From: Phocicoccus pinnipedialis
Lineage (GTDB): Bacteria > Bacillota > Bacilli > Staphylococcales > Salinicoccaceae
NCBI RefSeq assembly: GCF_903994035.1
Contig: NZ_CAJEWB010000010.1
Coordinates: 1-64,000, forward strand
Direction: 5' to 3'
Length of the DNA stretch: 64,000 bases
A model generated the notes under the pieces. That model saw only the letters and a program-made list of their open reading frames with translations. It did no database searches and was not told the origin of the DNA. Of the stretch, positions 16,467 to 24,492 are shown one piece after another. Numbering within the stretch: position 1 is the stretch's first letter; each line of letters opens with the position of its first letter. The translations under genes and the position numbers were made by a program.

Positions 16467-17645
16467 ATGGAACGTAAATTATTTACGTCAGAATCTGTAA
16501 CAGAAGGACATCCAGACAAAATTGCTGACCAAATTTCAGATGCAATATTAGATGCGATTATTAGTGAAGATAAAAATGCACGTGTAGCCTGTGAGACTGT
16601 AGTTAACACAGGACTCGCTTTAATTGTTGGTGAAATTACAACAAGTACATACGTGGATATTCCAAAAATCGTGAGAAATACGGTTAAAGAAATTGGTTAT
16701 ACAGATGCGAAATATGGATATGACTACAAAACGATGTCAGTATTAACTGGTATCGATGAGCAATCACCTGATATTGCTCAAGGTGTAGACCAATCAATCG
16801 AATCTAAAAATAGTAAAAAAAGCTCTACAGGTGCAGGGGACCAAGGTTTAATGTTCGGTTATGCAACAAACGAAACAGAAACATTTATGCCACTTCCAAT
16901 TCACCTTGCACACAAATTATCAAAGCGTTTAACAGAAGTTCGTAAAGAAGGTACGTTAGATTACTTACGTCCAGATGGTAAAACACAAGTGACAGTTGAG
17001 TATGATGAGAATCATAAACCAGTCCGCGTAGATACAATTCTTATTTCTACTCAGCACCATGAAAGAATTGAAAGAGAAGAAATCGAAAAAGACCTATATG
17101 AACATGTAATTAGTGCAGTTGTTCCAGGAGAATTAATTGATGAAAACACAAAATACTTTATTAACCCAACGGGCCGCTTTGTTATCGGTGGACCACAAGG
17201 AGATGCGGGTCTTACTGGTCGTAAAATAATCGTAGATACTTACGGAGGATACGCACGTCACGGTGGAGGGGCATTCAGTGGTAAAGACCCAACAAAAGTA
17301 GACCGCTCAGCAGCATATGCTGCACGTTACATTGCAAAAAATATTGTAGCAGCTGGTATTGCAGCTCAATGTGAAATCCAACTCGCTTATGCAATTGGTG
17401 TAGCACAACCAGTATCCATTACTGTGGACACGTTTGGTACAAGTATTGTAGAGGAAGCGAAGGTTGTTGAAGCAATCCGTGAAACATTCGATTTATCACC
17501 AGATGGCATCATTGAATCATTAGATTTATTACGCCCGATCTACAAACAAACAGCAAGTTACGGACACTTTGGACGCAACGATATCGAGCTTCCATGGGAA
17601 AACACAAACAAAGTGGACGCATTAAAAAGCTATTTAAACGTTTAA
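16467..17645 (+). CDS. metK: S-adenosylmethionine synthetase
   Basis: MetK makes S-adenosylmethionine from methionine and ATP. The 392-residue protein has all usual motifs: [12 protein letters not shown] at the N-terminus, [11 protein letters not shown] near residue 118, and the P-loop-like G-G-G-A-F-S-G-K-D near 265. TAAAGGAG precedes the ATG. Expression is governed by the upstream SAM riboswitch, giving direct end-product feedback. Confidence 0.98.
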   Translation: MERKLFTSESVTEGHPDKIADQISDAILDAIISEDKNARVACETVVNTGLALIVGEITTSTYVDIPKIVRNTVKEIGYTDAKYGYDYKTMSVLTGIDEQSPDIAQGVDQSIESKNSKKSSTGAGDQGLMFGYATNETETFMPLPIHLAHKLSKRLTEVRKEGTLDYLRPDGKTQVTVEYDENHKPVRVDTILISTQHHERIEREEIEKDLYEHVISAVVPGELIDENTKYFINPTGRFVIGGPQGDAGLTGRKIIVDTYGGYARHGGGAFSGKDPTKVDRSAAYAARYIAKNIVAAGIAAQCEIQLAYAIGVAQPVSITVDTFGTSIVEEAKVVEAIRETFDLSPDGIIESLDLLRPIYKQTASYGHFGRNDIELPWENTNKVDALKSYLNV

Positions 17646-17659
17646 TTTAGACGGGATTT

Positions 17660-17668
17660 TGGTATAAT
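17660..17668 (+). promoter_or_regulatory. Extended -10 promoter of NERD gene
   Basis: TGGTATAAT is an extended -10 element 35 nt before the NERD-domain gene. No convincing -35 is present, which extended -10 promoters can tolerate. Confidence 0.5.
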
Positions 17669-17702
17669 TAATGTATTGAAAAGAAGAAATGAGTGAGTAT
17701 TT

Positions 17703-18611
17703 ATGTCAACAGAAATCTTCACAAATCCATTTTTCATTGCAGTTTCTGCGTTGTTATTAATTCTATTAATTCTATTTTTAATTTACTACGTAAAGCACCG
17801 CAACGAAGTGAAACAGGTTGAAGATCGTTATACGAAAGAACGTAATGATATCGTCTCTAAGTACGAAAAAGAGGAAGAAGAAGCAAGACTTTCACATAAA
17901 AAAGAAATTTCAGAAATGAACGAACGTTATGTAACTGATACAACGCTTTTAAACAATAAGTTATCTAGTGTACAGCAATTTACTGTAGACCAAGGTGAAT
18001 ACTTAACTGATCTTCTTTTACTGAACTTTAAAAATAAGTTAGTGACCGAAGAGAGAATTAGAGAGTCGGATATGTATATTTTGTCTAACATCTATCTTCC
18101 ATCAAGAAACTATACGAATACTCGTAAGATTGATCATTTAGTACTAACGAGAACAGGTCTTTACTTAATCGATTCGAAGTATTGGAGAGGGCACATTTTA
18201 CACGGTATGACTGAAGATCAATTCGACGAAATTCCATATCTAGAAGGAATCTTCCAACTACTTGATTTAGATGAAAGACAAGAACAGACATTAATTTTTG
18301 AAAAAGATGACGACAAAAAAGTATCTGTGAACTACTATAATGAGACGATTGAAGAGACTAAGCTTACGGCGGAAAAATTACGTAATGTATTAAAACTTCA
18401 GTTTGATGTTGTACCAATTATTTACTTTAATCCAAAAGATAATGGTGGTCATACGATTATGAACTACTCAACGGACTCATCGGCTAAAGTATTAGTTGGA
18501 CCAGAACAATTAGAAGAATACTTTAATAAACATGTATTCCAAGGACGTTTCCAATATACGGTTAAAGACCTGGATGAAATAGCGGATCGCTTACTAAGCT
18601 TAAATCCGTAA
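17703..18611 (+). CDS. Membrane-anchored NERD-domain protein
   Basis: The 302-residue protein has an N-terminal membrane helix (about 9-29) and a charged coiled coil (about 31-80). A NERD (nuclease-related) domain from about 97 carries R-K-I-D144-H-L-V-L and Y-L-I-D157-S-K159-Y-W. These match the D...(D/E)xK pattern of PD-(D/E)XK-type nucleases to which NERD is related. Whether it cleaves nucleic acid is not known. It has its own promoter after metK and a terminator at 18624. Confidence 0.82.
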   Translation: MSTEIFTNPFFIAVSALLLILLILFLIYYVKHRNEVKQVEDRYTKERNDIVSKYEKEEEEARLSHKKEISEMNERYVTDTTLLNNKLSSVQQFTVDQGEYLTDLLLLNFKNKLVTEERIRESDMYILSNIYLPSRNYTNTRKIDHLVLTRTGLYLIDSKYWRGHILHGMTEDQFDEIPYLEGIFQLLDLDERQEQTLIFEKDDDKKVSVNYYNETIEETKLTAEKLRNVLKLQFDVVPIIYFNPKDNGGHTIMNYSTDSSAKVLVGPEQLEEYFNKHVFQGRFQYTVKDLDEIADRLLSLNP

Positions 18612-18623
18612 CATATAAAAAAG

Positions 18624-18653
18624 GCTATCTCTTTAAAAGAGATAGCTTTTTTT
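18624..18653 (+). terminator. Terminator after NERD gene
   Basis: GCTATCTCTTT / AAAGAGATAGC is followed by TTTTTTT. Confidence 0.9.
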
Positions 18654-18752
18654 CATAATATTTATTTAACTGTGTTTAAGGTTAATATCCGGACGTTTTT
18701 CTCAATGTTTGTTTGCATTCTAACTATAATGTTAAACCACTGGTTTCAAACT

Positions 18753-19112
18753 TTAGAATATGCCACCAATGATCATACCGAGCGCAAATAAGATGAGGGT
18801 AAAGAAAAATGTTTGACCTGTATATTTTAAAAATCTACTGAAATCTTTATCTTCTAATAATCTAAATTGATGTAGGGCAAATGTTGAGAATGTCGTGAAA
18901 CCACCTAAAAATCCAGCAGTAACAAGTGTGTAAATACTGCTGTTTAAGAGAAAAATCTGGGCAGCGACACCCATCAGGAAAGCTCCTGTGTAGTTTACAA
19001 ATTTTATACCGTTCGTGCCAAACTTACTATTACCATCCATTATCTCACTAACCATATCACGCGCAATCGCACCGATTCCTGCAGCAATTATTGTCAGAAA
19101 CATATTACTCAT
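18753..19112 (-). CDS. crcB2: Fluoride channel subunit CrcB/Fluc
   Basis: Fluc channels export toxic fluoride. This 119-residue, four-helix subunit has the family G-F-L-G-G-F-T-T-F-S-T-F motif (near residue 70) that holds the central sodium and pore Phe residues, plus an I-G-A-I-A-R motif near the N-terminus. Its ATG overlaps the end of the other crcB by 8 bases. Paired genes of this type form heterodimers in which each subunit inserts in opposite orientation. GGAGGAAAG is the ribosome-binding site. Confidence 0.92.
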   Translation of the reverse strand: MSNMFLTIIAAGIGAIARDMVSEIMDGNSKFGTNGIKFVNYTGAFLMGVAAQIFLLNSSIYTLVTAGFLGGFTTFSTFALHQFRLLEDKDFSRFLKYTGQTFFFTLILFALGMIIGGIF

Positions 19113-19488
19113 ATTTCTTTCCTCCTATCTTAGCACCGAGGTAAACCATGATGAGTCCGCCTAACATATTTAATGCAAGATAAATAACAAAGAATAAGAA
19201 TTGGCTCGTATAAAGACCGAAATACAGCTCCATCGTGAGTGCAGAAAACGACGTAAACGTTCCGAGCAATCCTGTGATAAATAGAAACTGTGCGTTTTTG
19301 CTTTTAAGTTTCATATAGGCAAGTCCTATAAAGAAAGAACCAGCCATGTTTACAATAAACGTACTAGATAAGTAGGGAAGATTAATTCCCATCATCCCGT
19401 AATTCATGATCATTCTGAGGGAAGCACCGATAATGGCACCTATAAATATAAGTAGATATCGATTATTTATGAGAGTCACTCCTAACAA
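19105..19488 (-). CDS. crcB1: Fluoride channel subunit CrcB/Fluc
   Basis: This is the first subunit of the fluoride channel pair (up to 127 residues, four membrane helices). G-A-S-L-R lies near residue 20 and G-L-L-G-T-F-T-S-F-S near residue 71. No ATG suits its start. The frame opens at TTG 19488, and GTG at 19479 is an alternative, although AGGAG lies too close to it. No fluoride riboswitch precedes it. Confidence 0.88.
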   Translation of the reverse strand: MLGVTLINNRYLLIFIGAIIGASLRMIMNYGMMGINLPYLSSTFIVNMAGSFFIGLAYMKLKSKNAQFLFITGLLGTFTSFSALTMELYFGLYTSQFLFFVIYLALNMLGGLIMVYLGAKIGGKKYE

Positions 19489-19516
19489 ATAAAGGTGTGC
19501 AAACTTTGCACACCTT
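19485..19516 (-). terminator. Terminator after proline dehydrogenase
   Basis: AAGGTGTGCAAA pairs with TTTGCACACCTT (19492-19516). On the minus strand TATTTGTT follows. It separates fadM/putB from the crcB pair and lies directly before the crcB1 start. Confidence 0.75.
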
Positions 19517-19534
19517 CTAATTCCATTTGTTTAA

Positions 19535-20515
19535 TTATTTACGCTTACGTAAGAAGAGTGCGCCAAGAAGTGATAGTGCAGCAACTGCGCCGTATTGGAA
19601 TCTCTTGCTTGTAGTGACTGATTTCACTACTAGATTAATATTTTGTGGTCTTTCCGCTATTCTTCTCATGAAGTATGCGTACCAGTCTGGACCATATGGG
19701 AGATAAACGCAGAAGTTATAACCTTCTTTAACAAGCTCGTGTTGATATTCTGTTCTAAAGCCATATAACATTTGGAATTCAAACTTGTCATTGCTAATGT
19801 TGTTTTCTTTAACAAATGCTTTAACTTTATTGATGATGTTATGGTCATGGGTTGCAATAGATGTGAATCCAGTTCCATTAGTTAGATGTGCTTTAATGAG
19901 TTCAAAGAAGCTTTTATCGATATCTGTTTTGTCTTGATACGCAATGTTTCCTGGTTCTTTGTATGCACCCTTAACTATACGAAGTCTAACATCTTTATAT
20001 TTTAATACGTCTTGTGGACTATCAAAAAGATACGCTTGAATAACCGTACCAACGTTATCGTATTCTTTTAAAAGCTCGTCGAGAATCTTCATAGTCTCGA
20101 CTTTCTTTGGATAGCTCTCCATGTCTAGGTTAACAAACATGTTTGCTTCTTTAGCAGCCTTCATTATTTCACGAATGTTTTCTAAAGCAAAATCGTAATC
20201 AATGTTTAGTCCTATCTGAGTTAATTTTACAGAAAGGTGTGCATTGATTTTTGCTTGATTTGAAGCTTTAATCATTTCAATGATTTTGTCTTTTTCTATA
20301 TTTGCTTCAGAACGTTCTGTAATGAATTCACCTAAGTTATCGAAAGTCACGCTCATTCCTTTATTGTTTAATTCTTGGATTTTCTTAACTGCGTCTTCTG
20401 TTGTGATTCCACCAACCACTTTTTGAGCACCAAATCTTAACCCCATTTGTTTAGATGCATCGTTGATTGGTTTAATCTCTGATAACTTGATAAATAAATC
20501 TCTTAATACTGGCAT
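19535..20515 (-). CDS. putB: Proline dehydrogenase
   Basis: This FAD enzyme oxidises proline to pyrroline-5-carboxylate and feeds electrons to the quinone pool. The TIM-barrel signatures are present: L-S-V-K-L-T-Q-I-G-L, R-I-V-K-G-A-Y-K-E, F-Q-M-L-Y-G-F-R and R-R-I-A-E-R-P. Residues from about 305 form a hydrophobic C-terminal helix ending in R-K-R-K, a probable membrane tail. The frame extends to TTG 20530, but that codon lies in the GGAGGAAG ribosome-binding site, so ATG 20515 is the start. It follows the hexapeptide-repeat gene in one operon. The pyrroline-5-carboxylate dehydrogenase gene is not here. Confidence 0.93.
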   Translation of the reverse strand: MPVLRDLFIKLSEIKPINDASKQMGLRFGAQKVVGGITTEDAVKKIQELNNKGMSVTFDNLGEFITERSEANIEKDKIIEMIKASNQAKINAHLSVKLTQIGLNIDYDFALENIREIMKAAKEANMFVNLDMESYPKKVETMKILDELLKEYDNVGTVIQAYLFDSPQDVLKYKDVRLRIVKGAYKEPGNIAYQDKTDIDKSFFELIKAHLTNGTGFTSIATHDHNIINKVKAFVKENNISNDKFEFQMLYGFRTEYQHELVKEGYNFCVYLPYGPDWYAYFMRRIAERPQNINLVVKSVTTSKRFQYGAVAALSLLGALFLRKRK

Positions 20516-20550
20516 TACTACTTCCTCCAATAGCTTAATAATCGCTTTTT

Positions 20551-21054
20551 TTACCCTTTGTAATGTGGAATGTGATTCACATAAGTCTCATTAATTCGCT
20601 TCATTTCTAACTTGTCTTCATCGGTTAATTCTCGTATGACTCGCGCGGGTCTTCCGAAAGCGAGTGTATTTGGTGGAATTTCGGTTCTGCCTGTAACTAA
20701 AGAACCTGCACCAACATAAGCACCTTCGTGAATGATTGCGCCGTCTAGTACTGTTGAGTCCATACCAACTAGAGCACCTTTTTTAACTGTACAACTATGA
20801 AGAGTAACTCTATGTCCAATTGTGACGTTATCCTCAAGAGTAAGTGGCATATCAGGAGACTGGTGTATAACTGTAAGATCTTGGATATTAGTATAATCTC
20901 CGATACGAACGGGTGCTATATCCCCTCGAATACAAGTTCCGAACCAAACAGAACTATGTTGACCTATTTCTACGTCCCCAATTATTGTAGCATTAGGTGC
21001 TATAAAAGCACTACTATGAATTTTAGGAACATGACCTCTATAGTCAATTATCAT
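20551..21054 (-). CDS. Gamma-carbonic-anhydrase-like hexapeptide protein
   Basis: The 167-residue protein is a left-handed beta helix built from hexapeptide repeats (I-G-D-V-E-I-G-Q style) through residue 145, with a C-terminal helix. H64, H81 and H86 have the spacing of the zinc ligands of gamma carbonic anhydrases, and R49 in P-V-R-I-G and D53-Y-T fit the same family (YrdA, PaaY, YtoA). Catalytic carbonic anhydrase activity in this branch is uncertain. AAGGAGTTCG precedes the ATG. It is cotranscribed with proline dehydrogenase. Confidence 0.85.
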   Translation of the reverse strand: MIIDYRGHVPKIHSSAFIAPNATIIGDVEIGQHSSVWFGTCIRGDIAPVRIGDYTNIQDLTVIHQSPDMPLTLEDNVTIGHRVTLHSCTVKKGALVGMDSTVLDGAIIHEGAYVGAGSLVTGRTEIPPNTLAFGRPARVIRELTDEDKLEMKRINETYVNHIPHYKG

Positions 21055-21136
21055 TTGACATCGAACTCCTTACACAATACTGTTATACTTAACTTTATCA
21101 TATCAAATTTACTTTAATTTGTAAGGAGAAAAATAT

Positions 21137-21946
21137 ATGTGGAAATGGGAGACAGACTTAACTCCTAAAGGTGCCGTTGTAATTGTACATGACATGATGG
21201 AACACCATGAATACTATTTGAAGCTAATCAGTGATCTAAATAAGCAAGGATATCATTGTTTGATGGGGGATTTGCCTGGTGCAGGCCAGACGACTCGTAT
21301 CAATAAAGGTCACATTAAATCATTCAGTCAATATACAGAACGTATAAAAGAGTGGGTGGACATCGTTGAAGAATACGGACTTCCTACTTTTGTGATTGGG
21401 CAAGGATTAGGCGCTTTAATTGTATTAGAGTTGATGAGAAAAGAAGCGACTAACATAGATGGTGCAGTTCTATTAAATCCGTTGCTCACATTTAAACAAT
21501 CATTTATGAACCGTAAAAATCTTCTCAAATCAAGTATTCGAATGACGAGTGATGAAGCAAGGTTTAAACTCGGTTTTGATGAGCAAAGTTTTACAACAGA
21601 TAAAAACTATTTAGAACACTACCAATCGGATGATCTTCTGGTGCGTGAAGTGAGCTACAGTTGGTATCAAAGTGTATTACTTGAAATGAAAGAAATGCGA
21701 GAGAATATTGATGAAGTTAAAGATACCCCTGTTCTTGTGATGTATAGTGAGGAAAACGACATCATAGATGTCAGACAATCAATGAGATTGATGAGACAAC
21801 TCAGAATGAGTTATTATTATTCTGTAAAATTATCTGATGTTGAGCATAGCATCTTCCAGCGTGAAGATACAGAGACACCACTATATTATCTTATGAGATT
21901 TTTAGATGATCAGTTATTTTACATTGGATATAACATAAAAGGATGA
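21137..21946 (+). CDS. Alpha/beta-hydrolase-fold protein lacking the nucleophile Ser
   Basis: The 269-residue protein resembles lysophospholipase/monoglyceride-lipase-type hydrolases (YtpA family), with V-H-D-M-M-E-H in the oxyanion region and G-D-L-P-G-A-G-Q after strand 4. The nucleophile elbow, normally G-x-S-x-G, reads G88-Q-G90-L-G92, so Gly stands where Ser is required. The acid region (E-N-D-I-I-D near 205) and His (V-E-H-S near 238) remain. It is either a non-catalytic protein or uses different chemistry. TAAGGAG precedes the ATG. It is convergent with mnmM. Confidence 0.8.
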   Translation: MWKWETDLTPKGAVVIVHDMMEHHEYYLKLISDLNKQGYHCLMGDLPGAGQTTRINKGHIKSFSQYTERIKEWVDIVEEYGLPTFVIGQGLGALIVLELMRKEATNIDGAVLLNPLLTFKQSFMNRKNLLKSSIRMTSDEARFKLGFDEQSFTTDKNYLEHYQSDDLLVREVSYSWYQSVLLEMKEMRENIDEVKDTPVLVMYSEENDIIDVRQSMRLMRQLRMSYYYSVKLSDVEHSIFQREDTETPLYYLMRFLDDQLFYIGYNIKG

Positions 21947-21974
21947 ATCAAATGATTCATCCTTTTATTTTTTC
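21941..21974 (+). terminator. Terminator after hydrolase-fold gene
   Basis: GGATGAATCA / TGATTCATCC with a 2-nt loop is followed by TTTTATTTTTT. It overlaps the 3' end of the convergent mnmM. Confidence 0.85.
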
Positions 21975-22516
21975 TCAATCACAATTAGGAAAGGCGCATT
22001 ATTTTTTTGGTTAATAAATTGGTACTGCAATACATTGAACTGTTTTTGATCAAGTTCTGATACATACTTAAGAAGAGCGTCTCTTTCAATCTTTCCATTA
22101 TCATGACCGTGATACACAGTGATGATGATTCTTCCTCTCTTTGCTAACAACTCAGTAATACTGCTAATTGCGCTAAGTGTTGTTTCGGGCAGAGTAGTGA
22201 TGTTCTTATCTCCACTAGGTAAATATCCCAAGTTAAAAAACGCGACTTTTACTGTGTCTTGTACATAATTTTTAACATTTTCATGGCCGTCTAAAATGAG
22301 TTCAACCTCAGTTGTGGCGATACTTGAGAGATTATTTTTCGTCGATTCGATTGCGGTCTCTTGAATATCGAACCCATAGATCTTCTTAAGTTTATTTAAT
22401 TTCGATAAGAAGACGGTATCATGACCGTTTCCGAGCGTCGCATCAATGGCGATATCTCCCGGTTCTAGTATCTCTGATGCATATTTTTTACCAGCTTCTA
22501 AAACGCTATCTAACAT
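21965..22516 (-). CDS. mnmM: tRNA wobble-uridine methyltransferase MnmM (YtqB)
   Basis: The 183-residue protein has a class I SAM methyltransferase fold: motif I is A-I-D-A-T-L-G-N-G-H-D-T (22-34), the acidic loop is I-Y-G-F-D-I-Q (near 45), and motif IV is F-N-L-G-Y-L-P. The YtqB family was recently assigned as MnmM, which methylates 5-aminomethyl-type uridine at tRNA position 34. Assignment here is by family resemblance and by its position beside YtpA-like and MFS genes, as in Bacillus. AGGAG precedes the ATG. Confidence 0.8.
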   Translation of the reverse strand: MLDSVLEAGKKYASEILEPGDIAIDATLGNGHDTVFLSKLNKLKKIYGFDIQETAIESTKNNLSSIATTEVELILDGHENVKNYVQDTVKVAFFNLGYLPSGDKNITTLPETTLSAISSITELLAKRGRIIITVYHGHDNGKIERDALLKYVSELDQKQFNVLQYQFINQKNNAPFLIVIEKK

Positions 22517-22621
22517 TTTAAATTCTCCTACAAAATTTAATATTCGGACTACTTTAAAACCTATATATATCTATTATACATTCGCCTATAATTAATTCAT
22601 TAATATATGGGGGGTCACATC

Positions 22622-23830
22622 ATGTTAAATATGCCTAAGAAAGTTTGGGTACTCGTTATTGGTATGGCAATAAATTTTATAGGAATGAGTTTCCTATGGC
22701 CGATGCATACAATTTTTATGTCCAAATATCTCGGTCAATCGCTTACCACTGCGGGAATAGTTTTAATGCTTAACTCGTTACTTACTATGGTAGGGAGCAT
22801 GTATGGAGGCCGTTTATTCGATAAAGTAGGCGGATACAAAACAGTGATGACCGGTGCAATCATCACATTTGTCTCACTTGTAGGACTAGTTTTACTTCAT
22901 GATTGGCCGTTTTATGCAGTATTTATGATATTAAATGGCTTAGGTAATGGTATGATTACGCCAGCAATTTTTGCGATGGCAGGTGTCGTGTGGCCTGAAG
23001 GTGGTCGTAAAACATTTAATGCTATATATCTAGCGCAGAATTTAGGGGTATCTATCGGTACAGCAGTAGCTGGTTTTATTGCAGAAGTGAATATCGAGTT
23101 TATATTCTATGGTAACTTGATTTTATTCGTCGTGTTTTTAGTGATTGCATCCACTCAATTTAAATATGATGGAAGAGATAAAGTTACAGCAACGATGCCT
23201 GAAACGATTCAGCTCAATACTGAAAGACAAAAAAGATATTTCTACGCACTTCTTACAATTTGTGTGATGTTCTTCCTTGCATGGACCGGTTATGTTCAGT
23301 GGATTACAACGCTATCTACTTATATTCAGTCACTGGATATTTCTCTTAGCCAATATGGTTTGATTTGGACAGTAAATGGTTTACTCATTGTTCTTGGACA
23401 ACCTGTTATTGCACCGATTATTCGACGCTTCTATGACAACTTAAAAATTCAAATGTACATCGGACTATCACTTATGATTGTGTCGTTTATCTTTACAGCA
23501 TTCCAATCATCGTTTACAGGATTTTTAGTCGGTATGATGATCTTAACGTTTGGTGAAATGTTTGTGTGGCCAGCTGTTCCAACGATTGCGAACCAGCTTG
23601 CACCAATTGGTAAGCAAGGGGCTTATCAAGGTATTGTAAATTCAACAGCGACCCTAGGACGTGCGATTGGACCATTAATAGGTGGTATTACTGTAGATTT
23701 ATTCAATATGAGAGTATTATTTATATTAATCGTAGGCATACTGATCATCGGATATTACTTTATTGCGATATTCGATAGAAATATTAAGGGTGAATTAAAT
23801 GAAGGCGGTAAAGCAGTTCACAGCGGGTAA
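22622..23830 (+). CDS. MFS transporter (YttB-like)
   Basis: This 402-residue major facilitator has twelve predicted membrane segments. The loop 2-3 motif G-G-R-L-F-D-K-V-G-G is near residue 60 and there is a central charged loop near 195. It is most like the DHA1-type drug/metabolite exporters next to ytqB in Bacillus. An upstream ATG at 22607 is embedded in the run of six G that makes the ribosome-binding site, so ATG 22622 (6 nt after the G run) is the start. The end overlaps ogt by 32 bases. Substrate is unknown. Confidence 0.85.
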   Translation: MLNMPKKVWVLVIGMAINFIGMSFLWPMHTIFMSKYLGQSLTTAGIVLMLNSLLTMVGSMYGGRLFDKVGGYKTVMTGAIITFVSLVGLVLLHDWPFYAVFMILNGLGNGMITPAIFAMAGVVWPEGGRKTFNAIYLAQNLGVSIGTAVAGFIAEVNIEFIFYGNLILFVVFLVIASTQFKYDGRDKVTATMPETIQLNTERQKRYFYALLTICVMFFLAWTGYVQWITTLSTYIQSLDISLSQYGLIWTVNGLLIVLGQPVIAPIIRRFYDNLKIQMYIGLSLMIVSFIFTAFQSSFTGFLVGMMILTFGEMFVWPAVPTIANQLAPIGKQGAYQGIVNSTATLGRAIGPLIGGITVDLFNMRVLFILIVGILIIGYYFIAIFDRNIKGELNEGGKAVHSG

Positions 23831-24257
23831 TTATGAAATAGAATCTAAGGACGGCGCAATTATTTGGATAAAAAGAACAGAGAACAATCCAACAGATGAC
23901 ACGGACGAAGTCATTGAGGAATGCGCCAAACAGCTCAATGAATATTTTGAGGGGAAGAGAAGAGCGTTCGACTTTCCGATTAACTATGACTACGGAACGC
24001 CGTTTCAACAAGAAGTATGGGATGCGTTAAGACAAATTCCTTATGGGGAAGTTATTTCGTATAAAGAACTTGCTAAACGAGTTCGAACAGAGAAACACTC
24101 AAGAGCAGTGGCTAACGCAAATGGTAAGAACCCATTGTCAATCATAGTACCATGTCATAGAGTCATTGAATCATCGGGTGGACTTGGTGGATATAGCTCT
24201 GGACTAGACATGAAACGTCATCTTTTAAATCTAGAAGATATTGAGTTGCAAAAGTAG
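23799..24257 (+). CDS. ogt: Methylated-DNA-protein cysteine methyltransferase
   Basis: This suicide repair protein moves the alkyl group from O6-alkylguanine to its own cysteine. The active site I-V-P-C119-H-R-V-I is intact. The DNA-binding helix with the Arg finger is in S-R-A-V-A-N-A-N-G (101-109), and the C-terminal G-G-Y-S-G-G-type loop reads G-G-Y-S-S-G. It has 152 residues, normal for the short Ogt form. The start lies inside the transporter gene after GGGTGAA, so the two are coupled. Confidence 0.94.
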   Translation: MKAVKQFTAGNYEIESKDGAIIWIKRTENNPTDDTDEVIEECAKQLNEYFEGKRRAFDFPINYDYGTPFQQEVWDALRQIPYGEVISYKELAKRVRTEKHSRAVANANGKNPLSIIVPCHRVIESSGGLGGYSSGLDMKRHLLNLEDIELQK

Positions 24258-24300
24258 TATTATTAACTTATAATTACTGAATAGGAAGTAGTAACTTTAA

Positions 24301-24436
24301 AGAAACTTTTAGAGAGTTAGTGGTCGGTGCAAACTAACAGTGAAATTAAGTGAACTTGTCCAATTAAAATTAAAATCTTATCAATGAAGTTGCACTTATT
24401 TAAAGTGAATGCGGGTGGTACCGCGGTCTATAGATC
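24301..24436 (+). promoter_or_regulatory. T-box leader of leuS
   Basis: The T-box core GGGTGGTACCGCG (24413-24425) is preceded by a stem I region with AGAGAG (24311). The likely specifier is CTT (24355-24357) after TGAA, matching leucine. Uncharged tRNA-Leu should bind the specifier and T-box and favour antitermination of leuS. Confidence 0.93.
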
Positions 24437-24437
24437 G

Positions 24438-24469
24438 TCCCATTGTCTTTTTGACAATGGGATTTTTTA
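24438..24469 (+). terminator. T-box terminator of leuS
   Basis: CCCATTGTC / GACAATGGG with loop TTTTT is followed by ATTTTTTAT. Confidence 0.9.
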
Positions 24470-24492
24470 TTTTTATATAGGAGGAAAATAGT

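Noticed and set aside
19489-19534. Possible fluoride riboswitch before crcB1
   Set aside because: The space holds a proline dehydrogenase terminator, and the conserved fluoride aptamer sequences are absent.
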